Shown here: in pieces, positions 54,669 to 63,573 of the stretch
How the letters are laid out: the number at the start of each line of letters is the position of its first letter
Numbering within the stretch: position 1 is the stretch's first letter
Assembly (NCBI RefSeq): GCF_003434305.1
Contig: NZ_QKKX01000035.1
Location: forward strand, 124,001-188,000
Direction of reading: 5' to 3'
Length of the DNA: 64,000 bases
Origin: Micromonospora sp. MW-13
Lineage (GTDB): Bacteria; Actinomycetota; Actinomycetes; Mycobacteriales; Micromonosporaceae
The notes under the pieces: generated by a model
The model's input: only the letters and a program-made list of their open reading frames with translations
The model's database searches: none
Told to the model about the DNA's origin: nothing
Made by a program: the position numbers and the translations under genes

Positions 54669-54674
54669 TAGGCT
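54669..54674 (+). promoter_or_regulatory. -10 element of the DUF952 gene (leaderless type)
   Basis: TAGGCT ends 6 nt before the GTG at 54681. Confidence 0.5.
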
Positions 54675-54680
54675 GCCGGG

Positions 54681-55019
54681 GTGATCTACAAGCTGCTGGC
54701 CACGGCCGAGTGGGACGCCGCCCGGGACGCCGGGCACTTCGCCGGTTCGGCGGTGGACCGCCAGGACGGCTTCATCCACCTCTCCGCCGCCGACCAGCTC
54801 GTCGAGACGGCCCGGCGGCACTTCGCCGGCGCCACCGGGCTCACCCTGCTCGCGGTGGACCCGGCGGCGCTCGGCGCGGCGCTGCGCTGGGAGCCGTCCC
54901 GGGGCGGGGCGCCGTTCCCGCACCTGTACGGGACGCTGCCGGTGGCCGCCGTGACCGCGGCCCACCCGCTGCCGGCGGACGTCCCGGCCGCCGACGCGGT
55001 GGCGCGACTGCTCCGCTGA
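54681..55019 (+). CDS. DUF952 domain protein
   Basis: A 112-residue single-domain protein matching DUF952: MIYKLLATAEWDAARDAGHF, DRQDGFIHLSAADQLVETAR with the conserved DGFIHLS motif, RHFAGATGLTLLAVD and FPHLYGTLPVAAV. The family is cytosolic, often compared to glutathione-S-transferase-fused domains, and has no established reaction. GTG start with a leaderless promoter. Divergent from the two-component operon by about 150 bp. Confidence 0.9.
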   Translation: MIYKLLATAEWDAARDAGHFAGSAVDRQDGFIHLSAADQLVETARRHFAGATGLTLLAVDPAALGAALRWEPSRGGAPFPHLYGTLPVAAVTAAHPLPADVPAADAVARLLR

Positions 55020-55177
55020 GGGATCGCTATGCTCACCCGAGTCCGCGCGCCGGCCGGGGTGAGCGCAGCCCGCCGGCGGGCGCGGCAGTCCGATCCGCTC
55101 GGGCGGCCGGCACCCGCCGCCGGCCCGACGCGGCCACCCGCCGGCGCGACGGCGCGCCCCGAGCGATGCGAGCAGCG

Positions 55178-55717
55178 ATGACTGACACCACCGACCGATC
55201 CGACGTCTTCGTCCACCCGAGCGCAGACGTGGAGGAGGGTGCCCGGGTGGGCGACGGCACCAAGGTCTGGCACCTGGCCCACATCCGGTCCAGCGCCCGG
55301 GTCGGCGCCGGCTGCGTGATCGGTCGCAACGTGTACGTCGACGCCGGTGTCACCGTCGGCGACCTCGTGAAGATCCAGAACAACGTCTCGGTCTACCAGG
55401 GCGTGACCATCGAGGACGAGGTCTTCGTCGGCCCGTGCGCCGTGTTCACCAACGACTTCCGCCCCCGGGCGCAGAACCCGGACTGGACCATCACCCCGAC
55501 GCTCGTGCGCCGGGGCGCGTCGATCGGCGCGAACGCCACCCTGGTCTGCGGGATCGAGGTCGGCGAGTACGCGATGGTCGCCGCCGGTTCGGTGGTCACC
55601 CGGGACGTCGCGCCGTACCAGCTGGTCGCCGGCAATCCCGCCCGCCCCAAGGGCTGGGTGGACGCCAAGGGCGAGGTCGTCTCCCGCGACGTGGACAACC
55701 CGCCGCGCCGCGACTGA
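55178..55717 (+). CDS. wlbB: WlbB/WbpD-like sugar N-acetyltransferase (LbH fold)
   Basis: A 179-residue hexapeptide acetyltransferase. Seen: VFVHPSADVEEGARVGDGTK, VWHLAHIRSSARVGAGCVIG, RNVYVDAGVTVGDLVKIQNN, VSVYQGVTIEDEVFVGPCAV, FTNDFRPRAQ and LVAGNPARPKGW. The KIQNNVSVYQGV and FTNDxxPRA segments are hallmarks of the WlbB/WbpD/QdtC group, which acetylates the C3 amino group of UDP-2-acetamido-3-amino-2,3-dideoxy-glucuronate. In-frame ATGs at 55166 and 55178 compete. The matching oxidoreductase and aminotransferase genes lie at 60.2-62.3 kb, so the pathway appears split. Confidence 0.88.
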   Translation: MTDTTDRSDVFVHPSADVEEGARVGDGTKVWHLAHIRSSARVGAGCVIGRNVYVDAGVTVGDLVKIQNNVSVYQGVTIEDEVFVGPCAVFTNDFRPRAQNPDWTITPTLVRRGASIGANATLVCGIEVGEYAMVAAGSVVTRDVAPYQLVAGNPARPKGWVDAKGEVVSRDVDNPPRRD

Positions 55718-55730
55718 GCGCCGGCACGGC

Positions 55731-55760
55731 GAAGGGGGACGGCGGGTGCCGTCCCCCTTC
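55731..55760. terminator. hairpin after wlbB
   Basis: Arms GAAGGGGGACGGC / GCCGTCCCCCTTC (13 bp, perfect) with a 4-nt loop GGGT, between convergent genes. One of the clearest terminators in the window. Confidence 0.8.
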
Positions 55761-55777
55761 CTCGTGCGGCGGGCGGG

Positions 55778-57535
55778 TCAGCCGCAGAGCCGGCCGATCT
55801 CCTGCCGGAACCGCTCCATCGGGTTCGGCTCGTCGGGGCCGAGCAGGTAGATCTTCAGCTCGCGGCGCGCCTCGGTCATCGGGTCGTCGCCGGCCCGGGT
55901 CAGGGCGACGATCTTCTCCAGCTCGCCGCAGTCCTTCGAGAGCAGGTACGCCCCCCGCGAGGTGGGGAAGTTGCGCCGGAACTCGTCCTCCGGCAGCCCG
56001 CTCGGGTTGGCCACCACGTACGGGCGCTGGCTCTGCACGAAGTCCGAGACCACGCTGGAGATGTCGCTGACCAGCAGGTCGGTCTGGTTGAAGCAGTCGA
56101 ACAGCGCCGGGGTGCGGCCGGTGACCACCAGGTGGGCGGTGCCGTCCAGCGAGGTGGCGTCGGGGTCGCCGCCCGCCGCCCGGATCGCCGCGACCACCCG
56201 CTCGTGCACGGCGCGGGCCTCCTTGGCCCGGGTGCCGGTCAGCGGGTGCGGCTTGTAGATCAGCCGCACCGCCGGCCGGGCCGCCAGCAGCCCCTTGACG
56301 ATCCGCTCCCCCATCAGCACCAGCGAGGTGTGGTACGGATCGTCGTCGAGCCACCCCTCCCAGGTCGGGGCGTAGAGCACGGTGAACGGCCGGTCGACCG
56401 ACTCCGCGCCGAAGGTGTGCACGCCGGCGAGCTGGGGGCGGCCGATCTCCACGATGTCGGCGTCGAGCACCCCGACGCCGGCCCGGGCGTACCGCTCCCG
56501 CCCGGCGAGGCCGGCCACCCACACCTCGTCGTACACCTTGCTGTACGGGTTGACGCTGGCCTGCTTGTCGCTGTCGCCGTGCCCGACGAAGACGTGCTTC
56601 ATGCCCGGTTCGCGCAGCATGTGGATGTTGGCGCCGACGTTGGCCGCGTACAGGGTCGCCCGGACGCTGCCCAGCTCCAGGTTCATGAAGTCCACGCCGG
56701 CCGGCACGCAGATCACCGGCAGCCGGGTGTCGGCCAGCTCCGCGAACGCCTCCCGGCTGCGCATCAGCACCACCGCCCGCCGCTGGAGGGCCTCGGTCGG
56801 GGCGAGCCACATGTTGGCCTGGTAGACGTCCTTGGCCGGGCCGGCGAAGTAGACGGCCACCTCCGGACGGTGGGTGTCCAGCCACCGCTGCACGGCGGGC
56901 AGCAGCGGGCTCTGGCCGGTGCCCCGGCCGCGCAGCCAGGTCAGCGCGACGATGCCGCCGGCCACCGCCGCGGAGAGCGCGGCGGCGGCGCCGCCGGCCA
57001 GCATCGGCGCGGCGTCGCCCCAGGCGGCCGAGAGCAGCGCCGCCGGCACCAGCAGCACGTTGACCATGGCGAGCCGCTCACCGGCGACCCCGGCCGCCCA
57101 CTGCGGCGGGCTCGGCGCCGAGCGCATGGGGCCGAGGTCGATGTTGCGCACCAGCGCGGAGACCGGGTTACGCCGGTCGATCATCGTGTTCAGCGCCCCG
57201 GCGAAGACCGAGATCACCCAGACCACCGCCGGGAGCAGGAGGACCAGGGTGAGCTGCGCCGCGGTGAGGTCCACCGTGGCGGCCACCAGCAGCACGGCCG
57301 ACAGGTCCCGGGCCAACTGCCGGTAGCCGAGGCCGAGGCCGACCTTCTCCAACAGGACTTCCGACGGCTTGGACCATCGGGCGAGCGCGAACTCGCCCAA
57401 TGCCGCCGCCGCGCCGGAGACGGCGAACACGGCGGTCCAGCCCAACGTTCCGGCGGCGAGCATGACCAGATAGGACAACAGGAGCAGGGCGCCGCGGGCA
57501 GCGACCCCCACCCGCTGGAGCAACGAGCCGAACAA
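55778..57535 (-). CDS. membrane-anchored CDP-glycerol glycerophosphotransferase family protein
   Basis: A 585-residue two-part protein. The N-terminal about 205 residues hold about six hydrophobic segments, starting ARGALLLLSYLVMLAAGTLG. The C-terminal part is a TagB/TagF-like GT-B domain: VFVGHGDSDKQASVNPYSKV near 313, VLYAPTWEGW near 382, LIYKPHPLTG near 425 and DLLVSDISSVVSDFVQSQRP near 484. The last three are classic for polyol-phosphate polymerases of teichoic acid synthesis. Usual TagF proteins lack the polytopic N-terminus, so anchoring is built in here. The start is TTG at 57535 with GGGAGA 7 nt upstream. Likely builds or primes a glycerol/ribitol-phosphate-type polymer. Confidence 0.88.
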   Translation of the reverse strand: MFGSLLQRVGVAARGALLLLSYLVMLAAGTLGWTAVFAVSGAAAALGEFALARWSKPSEVLLEKVGLGLGYRQLARDLSAVLLVAATVDLTAAQLTLVLLLPAVVWVISVFAGALNTMIDRRNPVSALVRNIDLGPMRSAPSPPQWAAGVAGERLAMVNVLLVPAALLSAAWGDAAPMLAGGAAAALSAAVAGGIVALTWLRGRGTGQSPLLPAVQRWLDTHRPEVAVYFAGPAKDVYQANMWLAPTEALQRRAVVLMRSREAFAELADTRLPVICVPAGVDFMNLELGSVRATLYAANVGANIHMLREPGMKHVFVGHGDSDKQASVNPYSKVYDEVWVAGLAGRERYARAGVGVLDADIVEIGRPQLAGVHTFGAESVDRPFTVLYAPTWEGWLDDDPYHTSLVLMGERIVKGLLAARPAVRLIYKPHPLTGTRAKEARAVHERVVAAIRAAGGDPDATSLDGTAHLVVTGRTPALFDCFNQTDLLVSDISSVVSDFVQSQRPYVVANPSGLPEDEFRRNFPTSRGAYLLSKDCGELEKIVALTRAGDDPMTEARRELKIYLLGPDEPNPMERFRQEIGRLCG

Positions 57536-58044
57536 GGATCAGTCTCCCTATGAAGTCAACGACGGGCGGAGCCCGTTGGCCGGCGGCACTACTGGGCCCA
57601 TCCGATGAGCTTCCGGCGGCGGGCCATGGTCGTGTTCCCGCTCGGCGACACCTGACGGGCCTGTCCCGCAGTGCTCCGGGGAGCCCCGCCCGGGTTGACC
57701 GCGCGGTCGGACGGTCGCGGCCCTGACGGGAGGCGGTCCACCACCATTCAGGTCACGTGCCATCTCGGTTTCCTGGATCCAGTCTGTCATCGCCGGCAGC
57801 CGAAACGTCGTTGCGACCTTAACGCGAGGGATCGGCACGCCCTCGCTCGGGTTAACCCATGACTTTCCGACCCATCGTCGCGAAAACGGTCAGCCGCCCG
57901 CTGAGGGACGAACCGGCACAGCCGGGGACGCCGCCCCCGCATCCGTGGCGGAGGCGCTCGGTCGGCCGCACGTCGGTTCCAGCTCTTTCCGATAGTGTTG
58001 CCGCCGAAATCGGCGTCGGCGACTGCCCGCCGGAAGGGGAACCT
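57536..58044. promoter_or_regulatory. 509-bp divergent region
   Basis: Divergent upstream DNA of the glycerophosphotransferase gene and the large membrane protein. A perfect palindrome GGGTTAACCC lies at 57849-57858, near CTTAACGCGAGG. Open frames continue through but have no ribosome site until 58045. Either end may hold promoters; none is obvious. Confidence 0.4.
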
Positions 58045-60126
58045 GTGTTGACCAGTCTCGTCGCCCTGGCCGTGGCCGTCCTACCCGGGGCTCTGCTCGG
58101 TTTCGTCGTGCCGCCCGGGCGCTACCGCTGGGCGGTGTGGGCGACGGCGCCGGCGCTGACCCTCGGCCTGACCACGATCGCGATGGGGTGGCTGCCCAAG
58201 CTGGGACTGCCCGACAGCGCCTCGGCAGTGCTGGTGGTGGAACTGCTGCTGGCCGGCGCGGCGGTGCTGGTCTCCCGGCTGTTCGGCCGGGGCTGGCCCG
58301 CTCCCGCCGGGGGCCGGGAGACCGGGGCCGAGGACGGCGGGGCGGCTCCGGCGTCCGCGCGCCGCGCCGCACTGCTCGCCCGCCTCCGGCAGCGTCCGGC
58401 ACGTCCCGGCTGGGCGGACGTGCTCGGTCTGGCGGTCCCGTCGGTGCTCAGCGTGGCGTACGGGTGGCTGCTGCTCGGCCGGCTCATCGCGCCCCCCGGC
58501 TGGGACGCGATGAACCACGGCTACTTCACCCGGCGCATCCTGGACACCGGCCACGCGGCAATCGAGTCGGCGTGCAGCACCGGCTCCACCGAGCCAGCGG
58601 TCGGCTGTTCCTTCTACCCGCTGGCCACGAACGTCGCCTGGGCGCAGGCCACGGAGCTGACCGGCGGTCGGATCAGTGTCGCGATGACCGCCTGGTCGAT
58701 CCTGGTCGGGCCGCTCGCCCTGGTCGCCGGGGTGTACGCCTGCGTCCGGGTGCTCGGCGGCCGCCCGGTCGTCGCGGCCTGCGCAGCGCTCGCCCCCACC
58801 TTCCTCGGCCCGCTGTGGTACTCGGTGGTCACCGGCCGGATCACCCAGCAGACCGGTCCGGCCATGGCGGTCGGGATCGCCCTGCTCGGCGCGCTCGCGT
58901 TGCGCGGCCCGCACCCGGTGCGGCTCGGTCTGCTGGCCGGCCTGTCCGGGGCCGGGTTGATCATGTCGCACACCTACGACGTCCTCGTCGTCGCCGTGCT
59001 GGCGCTGAGCCTGCTGGTGCTGCTGCGCCACCCGTTCTCGGTCCGCCACGCGGCCGCCGGCGTGGTGGCTGCGGTGGTCGGCGGCATCGGCGCGTTGATA
59101 CCGTTCATCAACGCATTGACCAGCGCCAACGGCGAACGCGAGCAGAACGAGCCCGCCCTGCTCGGCAAGTGGGGCGAGGCGTTCGAGTACTGGGTCACCG
59201 ACCAGCAGCGTTACGCTCTGCTGGGCTTTCCACCCCCGGGGGGCGCGGACTACCAGCTCAGCGTGCCGGCCATCCGGGTCGGCCTGATCATCACCCTTGC
59301 CTGCCTGATCGCCTCCCCGCTCTGCCTGGTGTTCCGTCAGCTGCGCTGGGCCCGACCGTGGCTGTTCACCGGTGTCCTGTTCACCGCCGTCGGGGTGTGG
59401 ACCACCAGCTCCGACTCGGCGCCCGCGATGTTCGTGTCCGGCCTCTGGTACGGCGTACGGGAGCGGTTGCGCTCGATGATCCTGCCGGTGTACGGCCTGC
59501 TGGCGGTGGCCGGAGCGGTGGCCATCGGCCTGGCGATCCAGTGGCTGGCGACCCGCCTGGTGACGCGGGCGAGAACGCTGCGTGGGTCGACCGTGCCGGC
59601 CGCGGTGGCCGCCTCGGTCCTGCTGGTCACGCTGAGCGTGCTCGCCGTGCTGCCGGAGACCTGGCACCCGATCCGGGGCGAGTTCAAGCGCCGCGCCCCG
59701 GTCGGCGAGAACTACGTCCGCACGTACGAGTGGTTGGCGGCGAACACGCCGCAGGGCAAGGTCGTGGCGTATGACCGGCACCGGCAGTTCATGACCTGGT
59801 CGTACGTGGACTACGGCACGCCGGTGCTGTTCGGGCTGCCTCCTCTGCCCGTCTTTGACGTACAGAACTACAAGCGCCGCTGGGACGCCTGGAACTGGTT
59901 GGTCGACAACGAGGCGGCCATCCCGGCGGGGTGCGAGGTGGACCGGTTCGGCGTCGAGTACGTGGTCGTCGGCGGTGGCCGGGTGCTACCGGGCGGCTGG
60001 GAGAAGCACTACACCCCGGCCCGGCTGGACGCCAGTGGCCGGGTGAAACTGGTCCAGAGGTTCGGGAGTATCAACATCTACCAGGTCACCGACGAGGGAC
60101 GCGCCTGCGCCAACCCCGGCGGATGA
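58045..60126 (+). CDS. large polytopic membrane protein (DUF6541-like)
   Basis: A 693-residue protein with about 14 hydrophobic segments. It starts VLTSLVALAVAVLPGALLGF and has the conserved loop APPGWDAMNHGYFTRRILDT near 151, then GSTEPAVGCSFYPLATNVAW, and a C-terminal soluble part of about 170 residues (ENYVRTYEWLAANTPQGKVV, ending INIYQVTDEGRACANPGG). This layout is typical of the actinobacterial DUF6541 family, large GT-C-like proteins of unproven function, often in cell-envelope glycan loci. GTG at 58045 is chosen because GGAAGGGGA precedes it; the frame is open from 57859. Position between teichoic-type and amino-sugar genes supports an envelope-glycan role. Confidence 0.8.
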   Translation: MLTSLVALAVAVLPGALLGFVVPPGRYRWAVWATAPALTLGLTTIAMGWLPKLGLPDSASAVLVVELLLAGAAVLVSRLFGRGWPAPAGGRETGAEDGGAAPASARRAALLARLRQRPARPGWADVLGLAVPSVLSVAYGWLLLGRLIAPPGWDAMNHGYFTRRILDTGHAAIESACSTGSTEPAVGCSFYPLATNVAWAQATELTGGRISVAMTAWSILVGPLALVAGVYACVRVLGGRPVVAACAALAPTFLGPLWYSVVTGRITQQTGPAMAVGIALLGALALRGPHPVRLGLLAGLSGAGLIMSHTYDVLVVAVLALSLLVLLRHPFSVRHAAAGVVAAVVGGIGALIPFINALTSANGEREQNEPALLGKWGEAFEYWVTDQQRYALLGFPPPGGADYQLSVPAIRVGLIITLACLIASPLCLVFRQLRWARPWLFTGVLFTAVGVWTTSSDSAPAMFVSGLWYGVRERLRSMILPVYGLLAVAGAVAIGLAIQWLATRLVTRARTLRGSTVPAAVAASVLLVTLSVLAVLPETWHPIRGEFKRRAPVGENYVRTYEWLAANTPQGKVVAYDRHRQFMTWSYVDYGTPVLFGLPPLPVFDVQNYKRRWDAWNWLVDNEAAIPAGCEVDRFGVEYVVVGGGRVLPGGWEKHYTPARLDASGRVKLVQRFGSINIYQVTDEGRACANPGG

Positions 60127-60131
60127 CCGGC

Positions 60132-60160
60132 CGGTGACCCCGGCCCGGCCGGGGTCACCG
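60132..60160. terminator. hairpin after the large membrane protein
   Basis: Arms CGGTGACCCCGGCC / GGCCGGGGTCACCG (14 bp, essentially continuous palindrome), starting 5 bp after the stop. Confidence 0.65.
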
Positions 60161-60176
60161 TCGCCACCCCAGACGT

Positions 60177-60217
60177 GCTGAAGGGCGTCGCCGACGTCGT
60201 CGGCGACGCCCTTCAGC
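60177..60217. terminator. long perfect hairpin before wlbA
   Basis: Arms GCTGAAGGGCGTCGCCGAC / GTCGGCGACGCCCTTCAGC (19 bp, perfect) with a 3-nt loop. It can terminate the leftward wlbC-wlbA transcript and back up the preceding hairpin. Confidence 0.85.
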
Positions 60218-60227
60218 GTGGGACCGC

Positions 60228-61196
60228 TCAGTGACCCTTGTTGTCCCCGATGACAGCGGCCACCGCGCGGTGGGCGGGGAGCAGCCGCTGGCGCTCCACG
60301 TCCGCGTCGAGGCGCCCGTCGAGGATGTCGAGGAAGTGGTCGAGCTGGGCGGCCAGCGGCTCCCGGTTCGACACCAGCTCGGGCACCTCCATGATGCTCT
60401 GCTGCCGGTATCCGCGGCCGTCCGGCGTCGCCGCGTCCAGCGACACGTGCCGGTAGATCGTGACGTCCTTGCGGATCAGGTCCGCCTCGATCAGCCGGTC
60501 CACCTCGCTGATGACCAGCGTCCGCACCTTGCGCTGACCGATCCGGCTCGCCGAGATGTTGGCCAGTGCGGTGTTGCCGAAGGTCAGCACCGCCTCGGCG
60601 ACGTCCTCCGCGCCCGCGACGGAGTCCGGGTGGAAGTATCCCAACGCGCCCCGCGTCGAGGTCGGCTCCTGGCCGCCGAACGCCTGGATCGCCAGGTCGA
60701 CGTCGTGCACCAGCAGGTCCCACGCCACGCCGGTGCGGATGCGGGGAGCGTACGGGGAGTGCCGGGTTACGGTGAGGTGCACCGGGCGGTGGATGAGCGC
60801 GAACGCGGTCAGCACGGCCGGATTGAAGCGCTCCAGCAGACCGCAGAGCAGCGGCAGTCGCCGCTTCTCGGCGATCGCGACGATGTCCTCGGTCTCGTTC
60901 AGGCTGCCGCAGACCGGCTTCTCGATCAGCAGCGGCTTGTCCGCGCCGAGGACTTCCTCGGCGAGGCCACGGTGAAACTCGGTGGGGGCGGCGATGATCA
61001 CCGCGTCGATGTCGGAGAGGTCGGACAGGTCCGGCGCCCAGGAGGCGCCGTACCGGTCGGCGATGTCCCGGCCTACCGTCTCCCGGGGCTCGATCACGCG
61101 GGCCAGCCTGGCCCGGGAGGACTGGGAGATGACCCGGGCGTGCAGGGAACCCATCACACCCGTGCCTACCAGGGCAAAACGCACAGGGGCGGTCAC
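60228..61196 (-). CDS. wlbA: Gfo/Idh/MocA oxidoreductase, WlbA/WbpB-like
   Basis: A 322-residue NAD(P)-dependent oxidoreductase. Rossmann domain: VRFALVGTGVMGSLHARVIS (5-24), IDAVIIAAPTEFHRGLAEEV near 70, and the EKP motif in KPLLIEKPVCGSLNETEDIV near 95. The C-terminal substrate domain includes GVAWDLLVHDVDLAIQAFGG near 162, with the active-site Asp-His pair. WlbA/WbpB enzymes oxidise C3 of UDP-GlcNAc-uronic acid, giving the substrate of the WlbC aminotransferase. The start codon overlaps the aminotransferase stop (GTGA), which supports a shared pathway. Other Gfo/Idh activities (for example inositol or KijD10-like) are possible. Confidence 0.85.
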   Translation of the reverse strand: MTAPVRFALVGTGVMGSLHARVISQSSRARLARVIEPRETVGRDIADRYGASWAPDLSDLSDIDAVIIAAPTEFHRGLAEEVLGADKPLLIEKPVCGSLNETEDIVAIAEKRRLPLLCGLLERFNPAVLTAFALIHRPVHLTVTRHSPYAPRIRTGVAWDLLVHDVDLAIQAFGGQEPTSTRGALGYFHPDSVAGAEDVAEAVLTFGNTALANISASRIGQRKVRTLVISEVDRLIEADLIRKDVTIYRHVSLDAATPDGRGYRQQSIMEVPELVSNREPLAAQLDHFLDILDGRLDADVERQRLLPAHRAVAAVIGDNKGH

Positions 61197-62293
61197 GCTC
61201 CCACCGCCTTGCGGACGGCCTCGACCACCCGGTCCACGTCGCCGTCGGCGAGGTGGTGGTGCACCGGGAGGGAGACGCACTGCCGGACCACCCGGTCGGC
61301 GACCGGGGCCGGGTCCGCGACCACCCGGGGGTGCTCGCGGTAGCAGTCGTAGTCGTAGACCGTCTTCGGGTAGTAGATCCCACAGCCCACGCCCTGCTCG
61401 GTCAGCCGGGCGACCACCTCGTCCCGGGTGACCGGCGCGGCGTCGGTGACCAGCACGGTGTACTGGTGCCAGACGTGCGAGCGGCCCGGCAGCTCGGTCG
61501 GCAGCCGCAGGCCAGGCACGTCCGCCAGACCGGCGGAGAGCCGGGTGGCGTTGTCCTTGCGGCGCTTGACGTTGTCCCCGTAGCTGGCGAGCTGCGGGAT
61601 GCCGAGGGCCGCCTGGAGGTCGGTGAGCCGGTAGTTGTGGCCGGCCACCTCGTACTGGTAACGCTGCCGCATGCCCTGGTTGCGCAGCACGCGCAGCCGG
61701 TCGGCGAGGGTGGCGTCGTTGGTGGTGATCATCCCGCCCTCACCGGTGGTGAGGTTCTTCGTGGCGTAGAGAGAGAAGGTGCCCAGACCGAAGCTGCCGG
61801 CGCCGCGCCCGTCGATCGTCGCGCCGAGCGACTGCGCGGTGTCCTCGACCAGGCCCAGCCCATGCCGCTCGACCAGCGGCACGATCCCACCCATGTCGGC
61901 CGGCTGGCCGTACAGGTGTACCGGCATCACGACCTTCGTCCGCGGCCCGATCGCGGCGCCGAGGGCCTCGGGGTCGAGGCAGAAGTCCTCCTCGCGGATG
62001 TCGGCGAAGCGCGCGGTGGCACCGGCCTCAAGGATCGCGTTCAAGGTGGCGACGAAGGTGAACGGGCTGGTGACGACCTCGTCACCGGGCTTGAGGTCGA
62101 GCACCTCCAGGGCCGCGACCAGCGCGGTCGTACCGTTGTTGACGGCCACCGCGTGCTCCACTCCGACGACGTCGGCGAACTCGCGCTCCAGCCGGGCGAC
62201 CATCGGACCCTGTGCCAACACTCCTGAACGGATCACCTCGACCGCCAGCTGTTCGGCCGCCTCGTCGAGTTTGACGACGGAAATGGGGATCAC
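61193..62293 (-). CDS. wlbC: DegT/DnrJ/EryC1/StrS aminotransferase, WlbC/WbpE-like
   Basis: A 366-residue PLP enzyme. Seen: IPISVVKLDEAAEQLAVEVI at the N-terminus, VNNGTTALVAALEVLDLKPG near 54, PFTFVATLNAILEAGATARF near 80, VEDTAQSLGA near 147 and the PLP-lysine motif LYATKNLTTGEGGMITTN with K179. RSHVWHQYTVLV and the GIYYPKTVYDYDCYREHP region match WbpE-type 3-aminotransferases. It would convert the 3-keto product of the oxidoreductase to the 3-amino sugar with glutamate. GTG at 62293 follows AAGGAG with 7-nt spacing; the frame is open to 62449 without homology. First gene of the leftward pair. Confidence 0.87.
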   Translation of the reverse strand: MIPISVVKLDEAAEQLAVEVIRSGVLAQGPMVARLEREFADVVGVEHAVAVNNGTTALVAALEVLDLKPGDEVVTSPFTFVATLNAILEAGATARFADIREEDFCLDPEALGAAIGPRTKVVMPVHLYGQPADMGGIVPLVERHGLGLVEDTAQSLGATIDGRGAGSFGLGTFSLYATKNLTTGEGGMITTNDATLADRLRVLRNQGMRQRYQYEVAGHNYRLTDLQAALGIPQLASYGDNVKRRKDNATRLSAGLADVPGLRLPTELPGRSHVWHQYTVLVTDAAPVTRDEVVARLTEQGVGCGIYYPKTVYDYDCYREHPRVVADPAPVADRVVRQCVSLPVHHHLADGDVDRVVEAVRKAVGA

Positions 62294-62493
62294 AGCGTCT
62301 CTCCTTGGGGGATCGGTGGCAGCGAGCAGACGGTAACAGCGGCGGACTTCGACGGGACAGGTGGTCCGTCGTCGACGGATTCCGCATCGAGCGCGCCGGG
62401 TGCCTACGGGCGCGCAGCCTGGGCTAGTGTAGTGCCTTGCTCTGACCACCCCATTCCGGCAACGGGTGAATGCGACGCGGAGGCAGGTAACGC

Positions 62494-63561
62494 ATGGTAG
62501 AGACCGCCGCGCGGAAGGACGCCGCCGTCACGAACGCCCCGGCGTCCCCCGCCCCGTCGGCCCCGGTCAGCCCGCTGAAGGGCTGGCTGTCGCTGGGTGT
62601 ACGGGTGGTCGTCATCGGGGCCATCGCCGCCGGGATGGTCTGGAGCGTCGTCGACCAGTGGCCCCAGGTCCGCTCCACCTGGCTCGGCCTGGCCTGGCAG
62701 TCGGTGGCGCTCTCCGTCCTGGCGGCCCTGCTGGGCATGGTCGCCAACACGATGGCCTGGCGGGCCGCCGTGGACGACCTGGAGCACCGGGTGTCCGTCA
62801 CCGCCGCGCTGCGGATCTGCCTGGTCGGGCAGCTGGGCAAGTACGTGCCGGGCAGCGTCTGGGCGTACGTGCTCCAGATCGAGCTGAGCAAGCGGGCCGG
62901 CCTGCCCCGGGCCCGGGCCTTCCTGGCCACCCTGGTCACCGTCGGCCTCAGTGTGACCGCCGCGCTCGGCCTCGGGCTGCTGAGCCTGCCGGCGCTGCGG
63001 AACGCCGCCGGCGCCACCGACTCCAGCTACGCCGACTCGGTCCGGGTGGCGCTCTGGATCGTGGCGGGGCTGTTCCCGATCGCGCTGGTCTGCGCCGTGC
63101 CACGGGTGCTCACCATGCTCGTCCAGCTCGCCCTGAAGGTGCTGCGCCGGCCGCCCCTGGAGAACCGGCTCACCTGGCCGGGAGTGCTGCGCGTGGTCGG
63201 CTGGAGCGCCCTGGGCTACAGCCTGTTCGGGGTGCACCTGTGGCTGCTGGCCAACGCCCAGGCCGCCCCGGGGATGGAGGGCCTGCTGCGCAGCATCGGC
63301 TCCTTCGCGATCGCGATGACCGTGGGTATGTTCGCCTTCCTCTCCCCTTCCGGGCTCGGTGTGCGGGAGGCCGTGCTGGTCGCCGCGCTGGCGCCGTTCC
63401 TGGTCGGCAGCGGCGGCGTCGGCGCGGCCATGGGCATCGCACTGGCGTCCCGGCTCATCTTCACCATCGCCGACGTCATCGCCGCCGGCCTGGCCGCCCT
63501 GTCCGGGGTGCGTCAGCTGCGCCAGGGTGCCCCGGCGCAGGTGGCACCAGCCACCGAGTAG
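62494..63561 (+). CDS. UPF0104/MprF-type (LPG synthase TM region) flippase-like membrane protein
   Basis: A 355-residue protein with about eight hydrophobic segments after an Ala/Pro-rich cytoplasmic start. Key motifs: RICLVGQLGKYVPGSVWAYV near 109 (the GKYxPG motif of this family) and MFAFLSPSGLGVREAVLVAA near 279 (PSGLGxREA). Relatives include the flippase half of MprF and archaeal AglD-like proteins. The probable role is lipid or lipid-linked saccharide translocation beside the wlb genes. GGAGGCAG precedes the ATG. Divergent from wlbC with about 200 bp between; TAGTGT near 62425 is a possible -10. Confidence 0.88.
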   Translation: MVETAARKDAAVTNAPASPAPSAPVSPLKGWLSLGVRVVVIGAIAAGMVWSVVDQWPQVRSTWLGLAWQSVALSVLAALLGMVANTMAWRAAVDDLEHRVSVTAALRICLVGQLGKYVPGSVWAYVLQIELSKRAGLPRARAFLATLVTVGLSVTAALGLGLLSLPALRNAAGATDSSYADSVRVALWIVAGLFPIALVCAVPRVLTMLVQLALKVLRRPPLENRLTWPGVLRVVGWSALGYSLFGVHLWLLANAQAAPGMEGLLRSIGSFAIAMTVGMFAFLSPSGLGVREAVLVAALAPFLVGSGGVGAAMGIALASRLIFTIADVIAAGLAALSGVRQLRQGAPAQVAPATE

Positions 63562-63573
63562 CACGACGCACGC

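Noticed and set aside
57859..58044. N-terminal extension of the large membrane protein from ATG 57859
   Set aside because: The 62 extra residues are polar and non-homologous; GTG at 58045 has a good ribosome site and begins the first membrane span.
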